Shown here: one piece after another, positions 6,532 through 13,906 of the stretch
Layout: each line of letters starts with the position of its first letter
How positions within the stretch are numbered: the first letter of the stretch is position 1
Translations under genes and position numbers: made by a program
Assembly (NCBI GenBank): GCA_041687095.1
Contig: JAWLCQ010000091.1
Span: 1-17,534, forward strand
Length of the DNA: 17,534 nucleotides
Reading direction: 5' to 3'
Origin: JAWLCQ01 sp041687095
GTDB lineage: Bacteria > Planctomycetota > Phycisphaerae > SM23-33
Notes under the pieces: model-generated
Databases searched by the model: none
Told to the model about the DNA's origin: nothing
Seen by the model: the letters and a program-made list of their open reading frames with translations, nothing else

Positions 6532-6853
6532 GGATTTTCAATTTTCGATTTTGGATTTGCTCCCGGACCGAGACTCCACGCGGTACGAGTGCCGGCCCAG
6601 ATCGGAAATCGTAACGGTTCACGTCTTCACAGACAGCGGCGAAGGCGTGACGAGAAGAAACAGCCCGAAGAAAGGGATTACGCAGATTTTGAGATGGCAC
6701 AGATTGAGGAGAAGAACACCTCCCTGTTCTCCCATCTGTGCCATCCAGAAATCTGTGTAATCCCCTTCTCTCCGGCTGTTTCTTCAGATTTCCGTCGCCG
6801 CATGCACAGGCGTGAACGGTTACCGGAAATCGAAACTCGGAAATCGAAAATGG
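6527..6853. repeat. Large imperfect palindrome between converging genes
   Basis: Nearly the whole gap between acpS and the 6857 gene is an inverted repeat. The outer arms are AT-rich ATTTTGGATTTT (from 6527) and AAATCGAAAAT (to 6851). The next layer is GTAACGGTTCACG (6611-6623) against CGTGAACGGTTAC (6811-6823). The inner arms are about 60 bp (6655-6715 with 6727-6786) and include GAAGAAACAGCC and its complement, plus GGATTACGCAGATTT against AAATCTGTGTAATCC. No coding gene is supported in it. Confidence 0.8.
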
Positions 6854-6856
6854 GGC

Positions 6857-7531
6857 CTACGGCCGCTTGGACTGCTTCGCCTGCTCCGCGAGGCCCTTGA
6901 GGTCGATGGCGTCGAGGAAGGCCTTCATCACGCCCGCATCCCCGTCGGTGACCTGGGCCATCAGCAGGATCCCGCCCTGCATCGCCGTCGTCTGCACGGT
7001 CTTGGCCTCCTTGTCGGTGAGGGTCCACCCGACCCACCCGTCGCGCTTGACGGGCTCGAACTTCATGTTCGGGTTGGAGTTCATGGCCTTGAGCATCTCG
7101 GGGTTGGCGTACATCTCCGCCATTTCCTTCTGCGGCTGCACCAGCTCGGGCGAGTCGGTGAACTGCACGCTGACGGTGGTGCTGGAGTCCTTCCTGCGGT
7201 ACTCCCGCGAAGCGAGGGTCCAGGAGACGGTCTGGCCCTCCCCGCCCCAGTTGCCCGACTGCGCGTCGATCTCATCGGCCTCCCAGCCGGCGGGGGGGGC
7301 GGGGAAGAACGACGCCAAGCCCTTCTGCACCGACGCCTGCATCTGGTTGATGGCCTTCTGCAGCGCGGCGATGGCGTCGCGGGTCTGCCCGGCCTTGTAG
7401 TCCTGCAGGGCCTTCTGGATCAGGGTTTCCACCGCGTCGGGCGGGGGGGCAGGGGTCTTCTTCGCCTCCTGCGCGCACAGAACGCCCGCCCCGATCATCA
7501 ACGCCGCCATACTCATCAGCATCCGTGACAT
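6857..7531 (-). CDS. Small exported protein of unknown function
   Basis: 224-aa protein with a clear signal peptide (about residues 1-20, ending VLCAQ), so probably periplasmic. A helical segment (about 32-72, with YKAGQTRDAIAALQKAINQM) resembles a short TPR-like hairpin, followed by FFPAPPAGWEADE and a beta-rich C-terminal half with SREYRR and GWVGW. I recall families of exported bacterial proteins with the same order of a helical repeat and a P-P-GW motif, but none has a known function. The ATG at 7531 has an ideal AAGGAG seven bases upstream. A possible -10 (TATACT, 7588-7583) lies upstream on this strand. It stands alone, divergent from lpxB across a 620-bp repeat-filled gap, and converges on acpS. 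Confidence 0.82.
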   Translation of the reverse strand: MSRMLMSMAALMIGAGVLCAQEAKKTPAPPPDAVETLIQKALQDYKAGQTRDAIAALQKAINQMQASVQKGLASFFPAPPAGWEADEIDAQSGNWGGEGQTVSWTLASREYRRKDSSTTVSVQFTDSPELVQPQKEMAEMYANPEMLKAMNSNPNMKFEPVKRDGWVGWTLTDKEAKTVQTTAMQGGILLMAQVTDGDAGVMKAFLDAIDLKGLAEQAKQSKRP

Positions 7532-7582
7532 TCTTCGTCTCCTTGTTCGTGGTCCTGCGTCCCATTCCGGCGAACCGCGGAG

Positions 7583-7588
7583 AGTATA
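7583..7588 (-). promoter_or_regulatory. Possible -10 element of the 6857-7531 gene
   Basis: On the minus strand the hexamer reads TATACT, 5 of 6 with consensus, about 50 bases before the start codon, in otherwise GC-rich DNA. No good -35 is visible at 16-18 bases. Confidence 0.35.
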
Positions 7589-7630
7589 CCACGGGGGCCC
7601 GAGGGGGGACAGGAAGCGGAGGTCCCCGGC

Positions 7631-7846
7631 AGGGCCCTCGCATCTCCGCGCTTCCGTGGCATGGGCGTCTCGCCCATGGGTCCCACGGGCATCTTGCTCG
7701 TGGGCTTCGGCGGAGAGGCCTCCGTGACTTGGGGGTGGTTGGGCTCACAGGGAGGCCGCTCTCGCCTCTCGGCAGGGGCGAGACGCCCTTGCGACACACG
7801 GGCGAGACGCCCGTGCCACGGAGATGCAGTGGCCCTGAGTCCCCCC
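7631..7846. repeat. Array of triloop hairpins arranged as a large inverted repeat
   Basis: At least three hairpins built on GGGCG/CGCCC or similar lie here: 7660-7678 (8-bp stem, loop TCT), 7682-7704 (10-bp stem with one mismatch, loop TCT) and 7797-7815 (8-bp stem, loop AGA), plus a shorter one at 7776-7788 (loop AGA). The left half carries TCT loops and the right half AGA loops, and flanks such as GCATCTCCG recur in inverted order, so the whole stretch is an inverted duplication. No gene is seen in it. Confidence 0.8.
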
Positions 7847-7883
7847 ACGGCCGCCGCCCCGCGTCACGCCAATCGAAAACCGG

Positions 7884-8004
7884 TAACCGTTCACGGGAGT
7901 GCGGGTGAGGAGCACCGCACCGCCTCGAAAAAGGGGACAGGCACCTGCGCGGCAAGAAGCATGCCGCTGCGGAGCCAGTCCCCTTTTCCGAGGCTCCGTG
8001 CGCC
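7884..8004. repeat. GGGGACAGGCACC cruciform element, copy A
   Basis: 121-bp repeat differing from copy B (10856-10976) at about five positions by eye. Its core hairpin has 17-bp arms with one mismatch (7922-7938 with 7978-7994); inside are GGCACCTGCGCGGCA and TGCCGCTGCGGAGCC. It begins with AACCGTTCACG, whose complement follows at 8065-8075, so the element and the adjacent hairpin form one composite palindrome. Confidence 0.88.
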
Positions 8005-8036
8005 ATCCCGTCTTCGGCTCCCGACGGACCATTTTC

Positions 8037-8070
8037 TTCACGCCTTCGCTGCTGTTCGCGAAGGCGTGAA
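8037..8070. repeat. 13-bp stem hairpin (TTCACGCCTTCGC type), copy 1
   Basis: TTCACGCCTTCGC (8037-8049) pairs perfectly with GCGAAGGCGTGAA (8058-8070) across 8 bases. A second copy is at 11430-11463 and a degenerate one near 6618-6651. In both good copies CTTCGGCTCCCGACG lies just upstream. Confidence 0.85.
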
Positions 8071-8116
8071 CGGTTGCCGAAATCTAAAAATCAAGGCCCC
8101 CCCGGCCCTCCCACCG

Positions 8117-8145
8117 TTCCCTGTCCGCCCCGTCTCCGGTATGAT
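8117..8145 (+). promoter_or_regulatory. Predicted leaderless promoter of lpxB
   Basis: TTCCCT (8117-8122), 17 bases, TATGAT (8140-8145), then 7 bases to the ATG at 8153. The expected transcription start coincides with the start codon, and no Shine-Dalgarno sequence is visible. Confidence 0.5.
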
Positions 8146-8152
8146 CTGGCGC

Positions 8153-9352
8153 ATGACGGAGCGGATTGATCGACCGATGACGGTATTCCTGTCGGTGGCC
8201 GACCCCAGCGGGGACGAACACGCGGCCAACCTCATGGATGCGCTGCGCGCGCGGATCTCCAACGTGAAGTTCGTCGGGGTGGCCGGTTCGCACATGGCGG
8301 CCGCGGGCTGCCAGGTCCTCGCCGACCTCACCGAACGCGCCAGCATGCTGGGCGGGCCGCTGCTGCGCCTGGGCTACTACGTGCGGACGATCCGCCGCCT
8401 GCAGCGGCAGATGGCGGAGATCCGCCCCGACCTGCACGTGCCGGTGGACAGCCCGGCGATGAACTGGCACCTGGCGAAGACGGCGAGGGCGATCGGGACC
8501 CCGGTGGTGTACTACGTGGCCCCGCAGGTGTGGGCGTGGGCGCCGTGGCGGGTCCGCAAGCTCGCCCGCCTCACCGACGCCGTCGCCTGCATCCTCCCCT
8601 TCGAGCAGGAGTACCTCCGCGCCCGCGGAGTCAACGCGCACTACGTCGGGCACCCGATCTTCGACACCCGCCCCCCGCTGCCCGACCCCATGCCCGACCT
8701 GCTGGACGCCTGGTACCACGGGACGTGGCGGATCGCGCTGCTGCCCGGGTCCCGCCCCAGCGAGATCGAGCACCACACCCACGCCCTCCTCCGCGTCGCC
8801 GACGCCCTCCGCCTGAGCTTCCCGAAGGCCCGCTGCACCTTCGCGGCCGTCCGCGAGTCCACCGGGGACGCCATCCGCCGCATCGTCGAGCAGGAAGGCA
8901 ATACCACCACCGACCTCCGCGTCGGGCGCACGTCGGCGTCCGACGTCCTCGCCCACTCCCACCTCGCCATCGCGGGGTCGGGCACGGTCACGCTGCAGGC
9001 GGCCTACTTCGGGGTGCCCATGGTGGTGTTCTACCGCACGGGGCTGCTCACCACGCTCCTGCACCACACGCTGGGCCGCTTCCGCTCCTTCGTCTCCACG
9101 CAGCACTACTCGCTCGTCAACATCCTCGCGGGCCGATTCGTCGTCCCGGAGTTCATGCCCTGGCGGGGCGACACGCGGGTGCTGGTGGACACGGTCGAGG
9201 ACCTGCTGGGGGACCTGGGCTACCTGGCGGAGGCGCGAAGGAACATGATCGAGCTGGTCCGCCCGCTCGTTGTCCCCCCGCCCGGACGGGCCGCCGACAA
9301 CGCCGCCGACCTCATCGTGCGGACGCTGCAGGACCTGCGGGGACCGAAGTAG
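8153..9352 (+). CDS. lpxB: Lipid-A-disaccharide synthase
   Basis: GT19 glycosyltransferase that joins UDP-2,3-diacylglucosamine and lipid X into the lipid A disaccharide at the inner membrane. The 399 aa compare with about 380 in E. coli. Recognisable segments are PSGDEHAANL (18-27), VDSPAMNWHLA, YYVAPQVWAWAPWRVRK, ILPFEQEY, VGHPI, LLPGSRPSEIE (PGSR at 198-201), AGSGTVTLQAA (274-284) and LVNILAGR. Two usually acidic positions differ: the common GEPSGD is ADPSGD here, and the common SGTATLE ends in Gln282. The ATG at 8153 gives an N-terminus like E. coli's (MTE...RP); ATG 8177 is possible, and the open frame back to 7661 runs through repeats. It implies an LPS-type outer membrane. The helicase downstream has its own promoter. 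Confidence 0.92.
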   Translation: MTERIDRPMTVFLSVADPSGDEHAANLMDALRARISNVKFVGVAGSHMAAAGCQVLADLTERASMLGGPLLRLGYYVRTIRRLQRQMAEIRPDLHVPVDSPAMNWHLAKTARAIGTPVVYYVAPQVWAWAPWRVRKLARLTDAVACILPFEQEYLRARGVNAHYVGHPIFDTRPPLPDPMPDLLDAWYHGTWRIALLPGSRPSEIEHHTHALLRVADALRLSFPKARCTFAAVRESTGDAIRRIVEQEGNTTTDLRVGRTSASDVLAHSHLAIAGSGTVTLQAAYFGVPMVVFYRTGLLTTLLHHTLGRFRSFVSTQHYSLVNILAGRFVVPEFMPWRGDTRVLVDTVEDLLGDLGYLAEARRNMIELVRPLVVPPPGRAADNAADLIVRTLQDLRGPK

Positions 9353-9390
9353 GCCGGGAAGGGCCGCGCCGCCTGCGCCTTTGCGCCCGT

Positions 9391-9430
9391 GTTTTATTTA
9401 TTGACAAGATTCCGAATCGTTCGATAAAAT
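9391..9430 (+). promoter_or_regulatory. Strong sigma-70-type promoter of the helicase gene
   Basis: A perfect TTGACA (9401-9406) and TAAAAT (9425-9430) are separated by 18 bases, and an AT-rich GTTTTATTTA upstream resembles an UP element. Transcription would begin near 9437. It is the best promoter match in the window. Confidence 0.75.
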
Positions 9431-9436
9431 GGTGAC

Positions 9437-9487
9437 ATGTCCGGCAGCGGGCCGGGCCGTTCCGCATCCCGAATGAGGTTTCGATAG
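9437..9487 (+). CDS. Possible 16-codon leader peptide upstream of the helicase
   Basis: An ATG at the predicted transcription start opens a 16-codon frame (MSGSGPGRSASRMRFR) that stops five bases before the helicase ATG. It would be leaderless. The helicase has no well-spaced ribosome site (GAGG is 14 bases away), so its translation may depend on ribosomes finishing this frame. It is supported by layout only; conservation is unknown. Confidence 0.35.
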   Translation: MSGSGPGRSASRMRFR

Positions 9488-9492
9488 ACTGC

Positions 9493-10719
<1,227 letters not shown>

Positions 10720-10855
10720 GGCATTTTCGATTGGCGATTTCCGATTTTCGATTTGCGCTGACGCCGGGTGCCACGGCTGCGCTGTTCGCAGCCGTGTCCT
10801 TCCTGACAGCACGGCTGTGAACAGCGATGCGGCGCCCCCGTCTTTTGGATTCGTG

Positions 10856-10976
10856 TAACCGTTCACGGGAGTGCGGGCGAGGAGCCCCGCACCGCCTCGA
10901 AAAAGGGGACAGGCACCTGCGCGGCAAGAAGCATGCCGCTGCGGAGCCAGTCCCCGTTTTCGAGGCTCCCTGCGCC
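10856..10976. repeat. GGGGACAGGCACC cruciform element, copy B
   Basis: 121 bp matching copy A (7884-8004) with about five differences. The core arms are 10894-10910 and 10950-10966 (17 bp, one mismatch). Its right half recurs again 420 bp downstream as copy C. Confidence 0.88.
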
Positions 10977-11010
10977 TACCCCCTCTCCCCAGCGGCCCCG
11001 TGCCGAATGG

Positions 11011-11170
11011 CCTCTTCTTCTCCCCACCGACCCCGCGTCGGTGGTAAGCCGGCTTCCTGACTACGGGATCACCCACGGGCGCGGACGATGCGCGGACCCG
11101 GTCCGCGCTGGCGGTAGCCGGGAGCCGTTTGAACCACCGACGCGGGGTCGGTGGGGAAAAGAAGAAGAGG
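11011..11170. repeat. Inverted repeat carrying CCACCGACCCCGCGTCGGTGG palindromes
   Basis: The arms 11011-11064 and 11114-11170 are imperfect reverse complements; each holds CCTCTTCTTC or its complement next to a palindrome with CCACCGA/TCGGTGG arms. Between them is a 9-bp perfect hairpin (GCGCGGACC, 11090-11108). A further palindrome copy is at 11221-11241. A purine-only tract of GAAGAAGAGG type follows. Confidence 0.75.
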
Positions 11171-11316
11171 AAGAAGAAGCATGAGACCCCGGGGGCCTGC
11201 GAGTAGTCGATAGCCGCCTTCCACCGACGCGGGGTCGGTGGGGAGCAGAGGGAAGAGAGGCGGGTCGGTGGGGGGGCGGACGGCGGGCGTTGTTCTGAAA
11301 CACACGGCGCCGCGGG

Positions 11317-11396
11317 TCGAAAAGGGGGACAGGCACCTGCGCGGCGAGAAGCATGCCGCTGCGGAGCCAGTCCCCGTTTTCGAGGCTCCCTGCGCC
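11317..11396. repeat. GGGGACAGGCACC cruciform element, copy C
   Basis: A shortened copy with the core hairpin and right flank of copy B, almost identical over the last 60 bases. It is followed by the second TTCACGCCTTCGC hairpin. Confidence 0.85.
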
Positions 11397-11429
11397 TACC
11401 CCGCCTTCGGCTCCCGACGAACCCTTTTC

Positions 11430-11463
11430 TTCACGCCTTCGCTGCTGTTTGCGAAGGCGTGAA
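11430..11463. repeat. 13-bp stem hairpin (TTCACGCCTTCGC type), copy 2
   Basis: TTCACGCCTTCGC (11430-11442) pairs perfectly with GCGAAGGCGTGAA (11451-11463). It is followed by short AAATCGC units leading into the glycogen synthase terminator region. Confidence 0.85.
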
Positions 11464-11500
11464 CGCAAATCGCAAATCGCAAATCCAAAACCGAAAATCG

Positions 11501-11525
11501 AAAATGCCGGCGCTCAGGCGCCGGC
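11501..11525 (-). terminator. Intrinsic terminator overlapping the glycogen synthase stop
   Basis: On the minus strand GCCGGCGC (11525-11518), loop CTGA and GCGCCGGC (11513-11506) form a perfect 8-bp stem, followed by ATTTTCGATTTTC. The TGA stop codon lies in the hairpin loop, so the last codons form one arm. Confidence 0.65.
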
Positions 11526-13340
11526 GATCTGGAGGGCCTTGGCGTGGGCGTCGATGTACGCCAGGCCCACGCGGGACCAGTCGAAGCGGTCGGCGGAACT
11601 CTCGGTGCGGTTGCGCAGGGCGATGCGGTCGCGGCGCTCCATCTGGCAGAAGCGGAGCATCCACTCCGCCAACTGGTGGGCGGCCGCGTCCCCGCTCCGC
11701 CCCCGGCGCTCCGCCACGAAGATCCCCCGCTCCCAGTGGTCGGGCATGTTCTGCAGCACGTGCGTCCCGAAGCCCGACAGGTCGCTCGTGACGGCCGGGA
11801 CGCCGCGGGCGACGCACTCCAGGGGCGTGTAGCCCCAGGGCTCGTAGAAGCTGGGGAACACGCCCAGATGGCACCCGCGGACGAAGTGGTCGTAGTCCAT
11901 GCCGAACAGCGGGCTGCTGGAGGTGACGAAGTCGGGGTGGTAGACCACCTTGACGCGGTCCTCGGCGAGGTTGATGAGGTTGAGGTAGCGGATCTGCCCG
12001 AGGACCTCGTCGTGGGCGTCGTCGAGCAGGTCGTGGGTGACGACGGAGGGCAGGATGGGGGACTTCCAGGTGTGCATCAGCCGCCGCAGGCGGAGCTTCC
12101 AGTAGTCGTCGATGAGGTGGTTGTAGTCGGGCACCCGCCCGCGGGCGGTCTCCCCGAAGAGGCGTTCGGCGAACTGCTCCTTGATGGAGTCGGTGTTGCG
12201 GGCGATCTCCTCGAGCATGGCGTTGCGGCGGAGGACCTCGGAGTTGATCCCGCGGAAGGGGCGCTTGGAGATCAGGAAGAACACCACCGTGCGGTCGGAG
12301 CCCGAGGAGCGGAGCATGGCGTTGAGGCGGGCGAGGGCCTCCAGCGCCAGGTCGAACCCCTTGTTGCGGTACTCGTACCGCCCCGAGCTGAAGAAGTACA
12401 GCGTCCGGTCCAGGTCGAACGTGTAGCTCGGGAAGAACATCGACATCACCAGGCGATGGATCTGCTCCTTGTAGACGCGGTGGAGGTTCTGGAACTCGTG
12501 CATGGCGACGAACCGCTCGATGTTGAGCCCGTTGGGGGTGAGCAGGTCGGGCGGGCGGCCGAGGAGGTGGCGGCACTCGTCGCCGGTCACGTCGCTCACG
12601 GTGGTCAGGACGTGCGCGCCGTGGGCGCAGGCGCGTTCGAGGCGGACGGGGGCCTCGATGTTGTAGCGTCGGGCCTCGGCGAGCCAGTCCATGTGCCCCA
12701 GGCGGTCGTAGAACCACGGGTCGTTCATCGCCAGGACGCGTCCGAGCTGCGTGGCGTGCGTGGTGAACACGGTCGCCAGGGGCAGTTGGGCGCGGCGGAG
12801 TTCGGGGATCGCCGACCCCGCGAGCCACTCGTGGAAGTGCGCGATGACGGGCCGGCGGACCTTGGAGGCGGCGAGGGCGTGGAAGAGGCGTTCGACGCAG
12901 TGCCCGAAGGCGACGACCTCGTCCATCAGCGGGTCGTGGGCGGGCAGGGAGATGTCGTGGTGGTCCCAGAGGAGGTACTTGATCTCGCCCAGGCGGTAGT
13001 AGGCGCTGCGGGGGTTGAGCAGCAGGACCTGGGGCGTACCGGTGATGATCCAGTGCCCGAAGTGTGCCTCGATGCCCTCGGCCTGCAGGGCGTGGAGCGC
13101 GTCGCGGAGGCGGGGGGGAGGCGTGGCGGGCTCGAATTCCAGCGGGCTGGCCTCGGGGTCCCAGGGCCCGACGAGGCAGTAGTTCTTCGCCCACTGCTCC
13201 ACCATGGTGGGGGCCTTGGAGCGGATGACGGTGTAGATCCCCCCGACCTGCCGGCAGACCTCCCAGGCGATCTCGAAGAGCAGGGGCTCGGCGTGGCGGG
13301 CGGAACGGGGGACGCTGGTCTTATGGGGTACGAGGGACAT
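11514..13340 (-). CDS. GT3-family glycogen synthase (eukaryotic type)
   Basis: 608-aa glycosyltransferase predicted to extend alpha-1,4-glucan from UDP-glucose in the cytosol. It belongs to GT3, the animal/fungal glycogen synthase family, not to the GT5 GlgA usual in bacteria. Evidence: EIAWEVCRQVGGIYTVIRSK (23-42), GRYEYRNKGFD, VVYHPDFVTSSSPLFGMDY and the catalytic segment YEPWGYTPLECVARG, with the two glutamates E500 and E508. A C-terminal run R569, R570, R572, R576 and R578 before NRTE aligns with the arginine helix that binds glucose 6-phosphate in eukaryotic enzymes. The phosphorylated N- and C-terminal tails of those enzymes are missing. GAGGAAAGGA lies upstream of the ATG at 13340. It is divergent from arfB, with an overlapping promoter. 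Confidence 0.92.
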   Translation of the reverse strand: MSLVPHKTSVPRSARHAEPLLFEIAWEVCRQVGGIYTVIRSKAPTMVEQWAKNYCLVGPWDPEASPLEFEPATPPPRLRDALHALQAEGIEAHFGHWIITGTPQVLLLNPRSAYYRLGEIKYLLWDHHDISLPAHDPLMDEVVAFGHCVERLFHALAASKVRRPVIAHFHEWLAGSAIPELRRAQLPLATVFTTHATQLGRVLAMNDPWFYDRLGHMDWLAEARRYNIEAPVRLERACAHGAHVLTTVSDVTGDECRHLLGRPPDLLTPNGLNIERFVAMHEFQNLHRVYKEQIHRLVMSMFFPSYTFDLDRTLYFFSSGRYEYRNKGFDLALEALARLNAMLRSSGSDRTVVFFLISKRPFRGINSEVLRRNAMLEEIARNTDSIKEQFAERLFGETARGRVPDYNHLIDDYWKLRLRRLMHTWKSPILPSVVTHDLLDDAHDEVLGQIRYLNLINLAEDRVKVVYHPDFVTSSSPLFGMDYDHFVRGCHLGVFPSFYEPWGYTPLECVARGVPAVTSDLSGFGTHVLQNMPDHWERGIFVAERRGRSGDAAAHQLAEWMLRFCQMERRDRIALRNRTESSADRFDWSRVGLAYIDAHAKALQIAGA

Positions 13341-13353
13341 TACGGAGCGGTCC

Positions 13354-13382
13354 TTTCCTCGCTGCGACTTCCGGGCTATTCT
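13354..13382 (+). promoter_or_regulatory. Predicted arfB promoter, -10 shared with glycogen synthase
   Basis: TTTCCT (13354-13359), 17 bases, TATTCT (13377-13382), then five bases to an in-frame ATG at 13388. The same -10 read on the minus strand is TAGAAT, so one element could fire in both directions. Confidence 0.45.
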
Positions 13383-13405
13383 AGCGGATGACGCGGAGCG
13401 TGCAA
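13378..13405 (-). promoter_or_regulatory. Predicted glycogen synthase promoter
   Basis: On the minus strand TTGCAC (13405-13400) is followed after 16 bases by TAGAAT (13383-13378), 5 of 6 with the -10 consensus. The leader would be about 32 bases long and would hold the GAGGAAAGGA ribosome site. Confidence 0.45.
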
Positions 13406-13423
13406 CGGGCAGGAGACGGGCCG

Positions 13424-13849
13424 ATGATTTCGATCACTCCAACGCTGGCGATTGACGAGAGCGAGATCCACGAGCGGTTCGTTCGCGCCTCGGGCCCGGG
13501 GGGGCAGAACGTGAACAAGGTGGCGACGGCGGTGCAGCTGCGGTTCGACGCGGCGCACTCGCCCTCGCTGCCCGACGACGTCAAGCGCCGCCTCCGCGCC
13601 ATCGCGGGCGCCCGGATGACGGGGGAGGGGGAGATCCTCATCGACGCCCGCGAGCACCGCTCGCAGGAGCAGAACCGGGCGGAGGCGTTGCGGCGGCTGG
13701 TGGAGCTGATTCGCCAGGCGGCCCGCCCGCCCAAGAAGCGGCGGAAGACCCGCCCCACCCGCGCCTCGCAGGAACGCCGCCTCCAGACCAAAAAGCAACG
13801 GGGCGAGACCAAACGCCTCCGCTCCCGCCGCCCGCGCTCCGAGGAGTAG
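13424..13849 (+). CDS. arfB: Alternative ribosome-rescue factor, peptidyl-tRNA hydrolase ArfB
   Basis: 141-aa protein that frees ribosomes stalled at mRNA ends by hydrolysing peptidyl-tRNA, without needing a stop codon. The catalytic GGQ lies in ASGPGGQNVNK (GGQ at 26-28). EHRSQEQNRAEALRRL follows, and the C-terminal third is strongly basic (KKRRKTRPTRASQERRLQTK), the tail that enters the empty mRNA channel. Length and alignment match E. coli ArfB (140 aa) almost end to end; full release factors are more than twice as long. The ATG at 13424 is preceded by AGGAG at 8 bases. An in-frame ATG at 13388 would add 12 residues and could be used from a leaderless transcript. It is divergent from the glycogen synthase. 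Confidence 0.93.
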   Translation: MISITPTLAIDESEIHERFVRASGPGGQNVNKVATAVQLRFDAAHSPSLPDDVKRRLRAIAGARMTGEGEILIDAREHRSQEQNRAEALRRLVELIRQAARPPKKRRKTRPTRASQERRLQTKKQRGETKRLRSRRPRSEE

Positions 13850-13906
13850 CGGCCCCCCGGGGCGGCCATCCCCCCGCGCCGGCGAAGGGCGCCAGCCCGT
13901 CGGCAC

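Larger units (their letters stand above)
10720..11508. repeat. Composite repeat block between helicase and glycogen synthase
   Basis: The 794-bp gap between two converging genes is almost entirely repeats. It is bounded by a perfect 13-bp inverted repeat, GGCATTTTCGATT at 10720-10732 and its complement at 11496-11508. Inside are a 10-bp perfect hairpin (10772-10796), a 16-bp inverted repeat with one mismatch (10781-10796 with 10811-10826), cruciform copies B and C, and three copies of a CCACCGA/TCGGTGG palindrome. No gene is supported here. Confidence 0.8.

Noticed and set aside
7661..8152. Extension of lpxB upstream to 7661
   Set aside because: The extra 164 codons translate two repeat families and a promoter-like element; family members begin close to the SGD motif.
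9353..9400. Intrinsic terminator after lpxB
   Set aside because: There is a GCGC/GCGC stem followed by a T-rich stretch, but the stem is short and imperfect and the T-rich part is better explained as the UP element of the helicase promoter.
10720..11513. Insertion sequence or transposon because of the 13-bp terminal inverted repeats
   Set aside because: No transposase frame and no target-site duplication is visible; the terminal repeats are better explained as terminator-like tails of the two converging genes.
13424..13849. Truncated peptide chain release factor
   Set aside because: Although GGQ is present, the length and the basic C-terminal tail match full-length ArfB, and no codon-recognition domain is expected.
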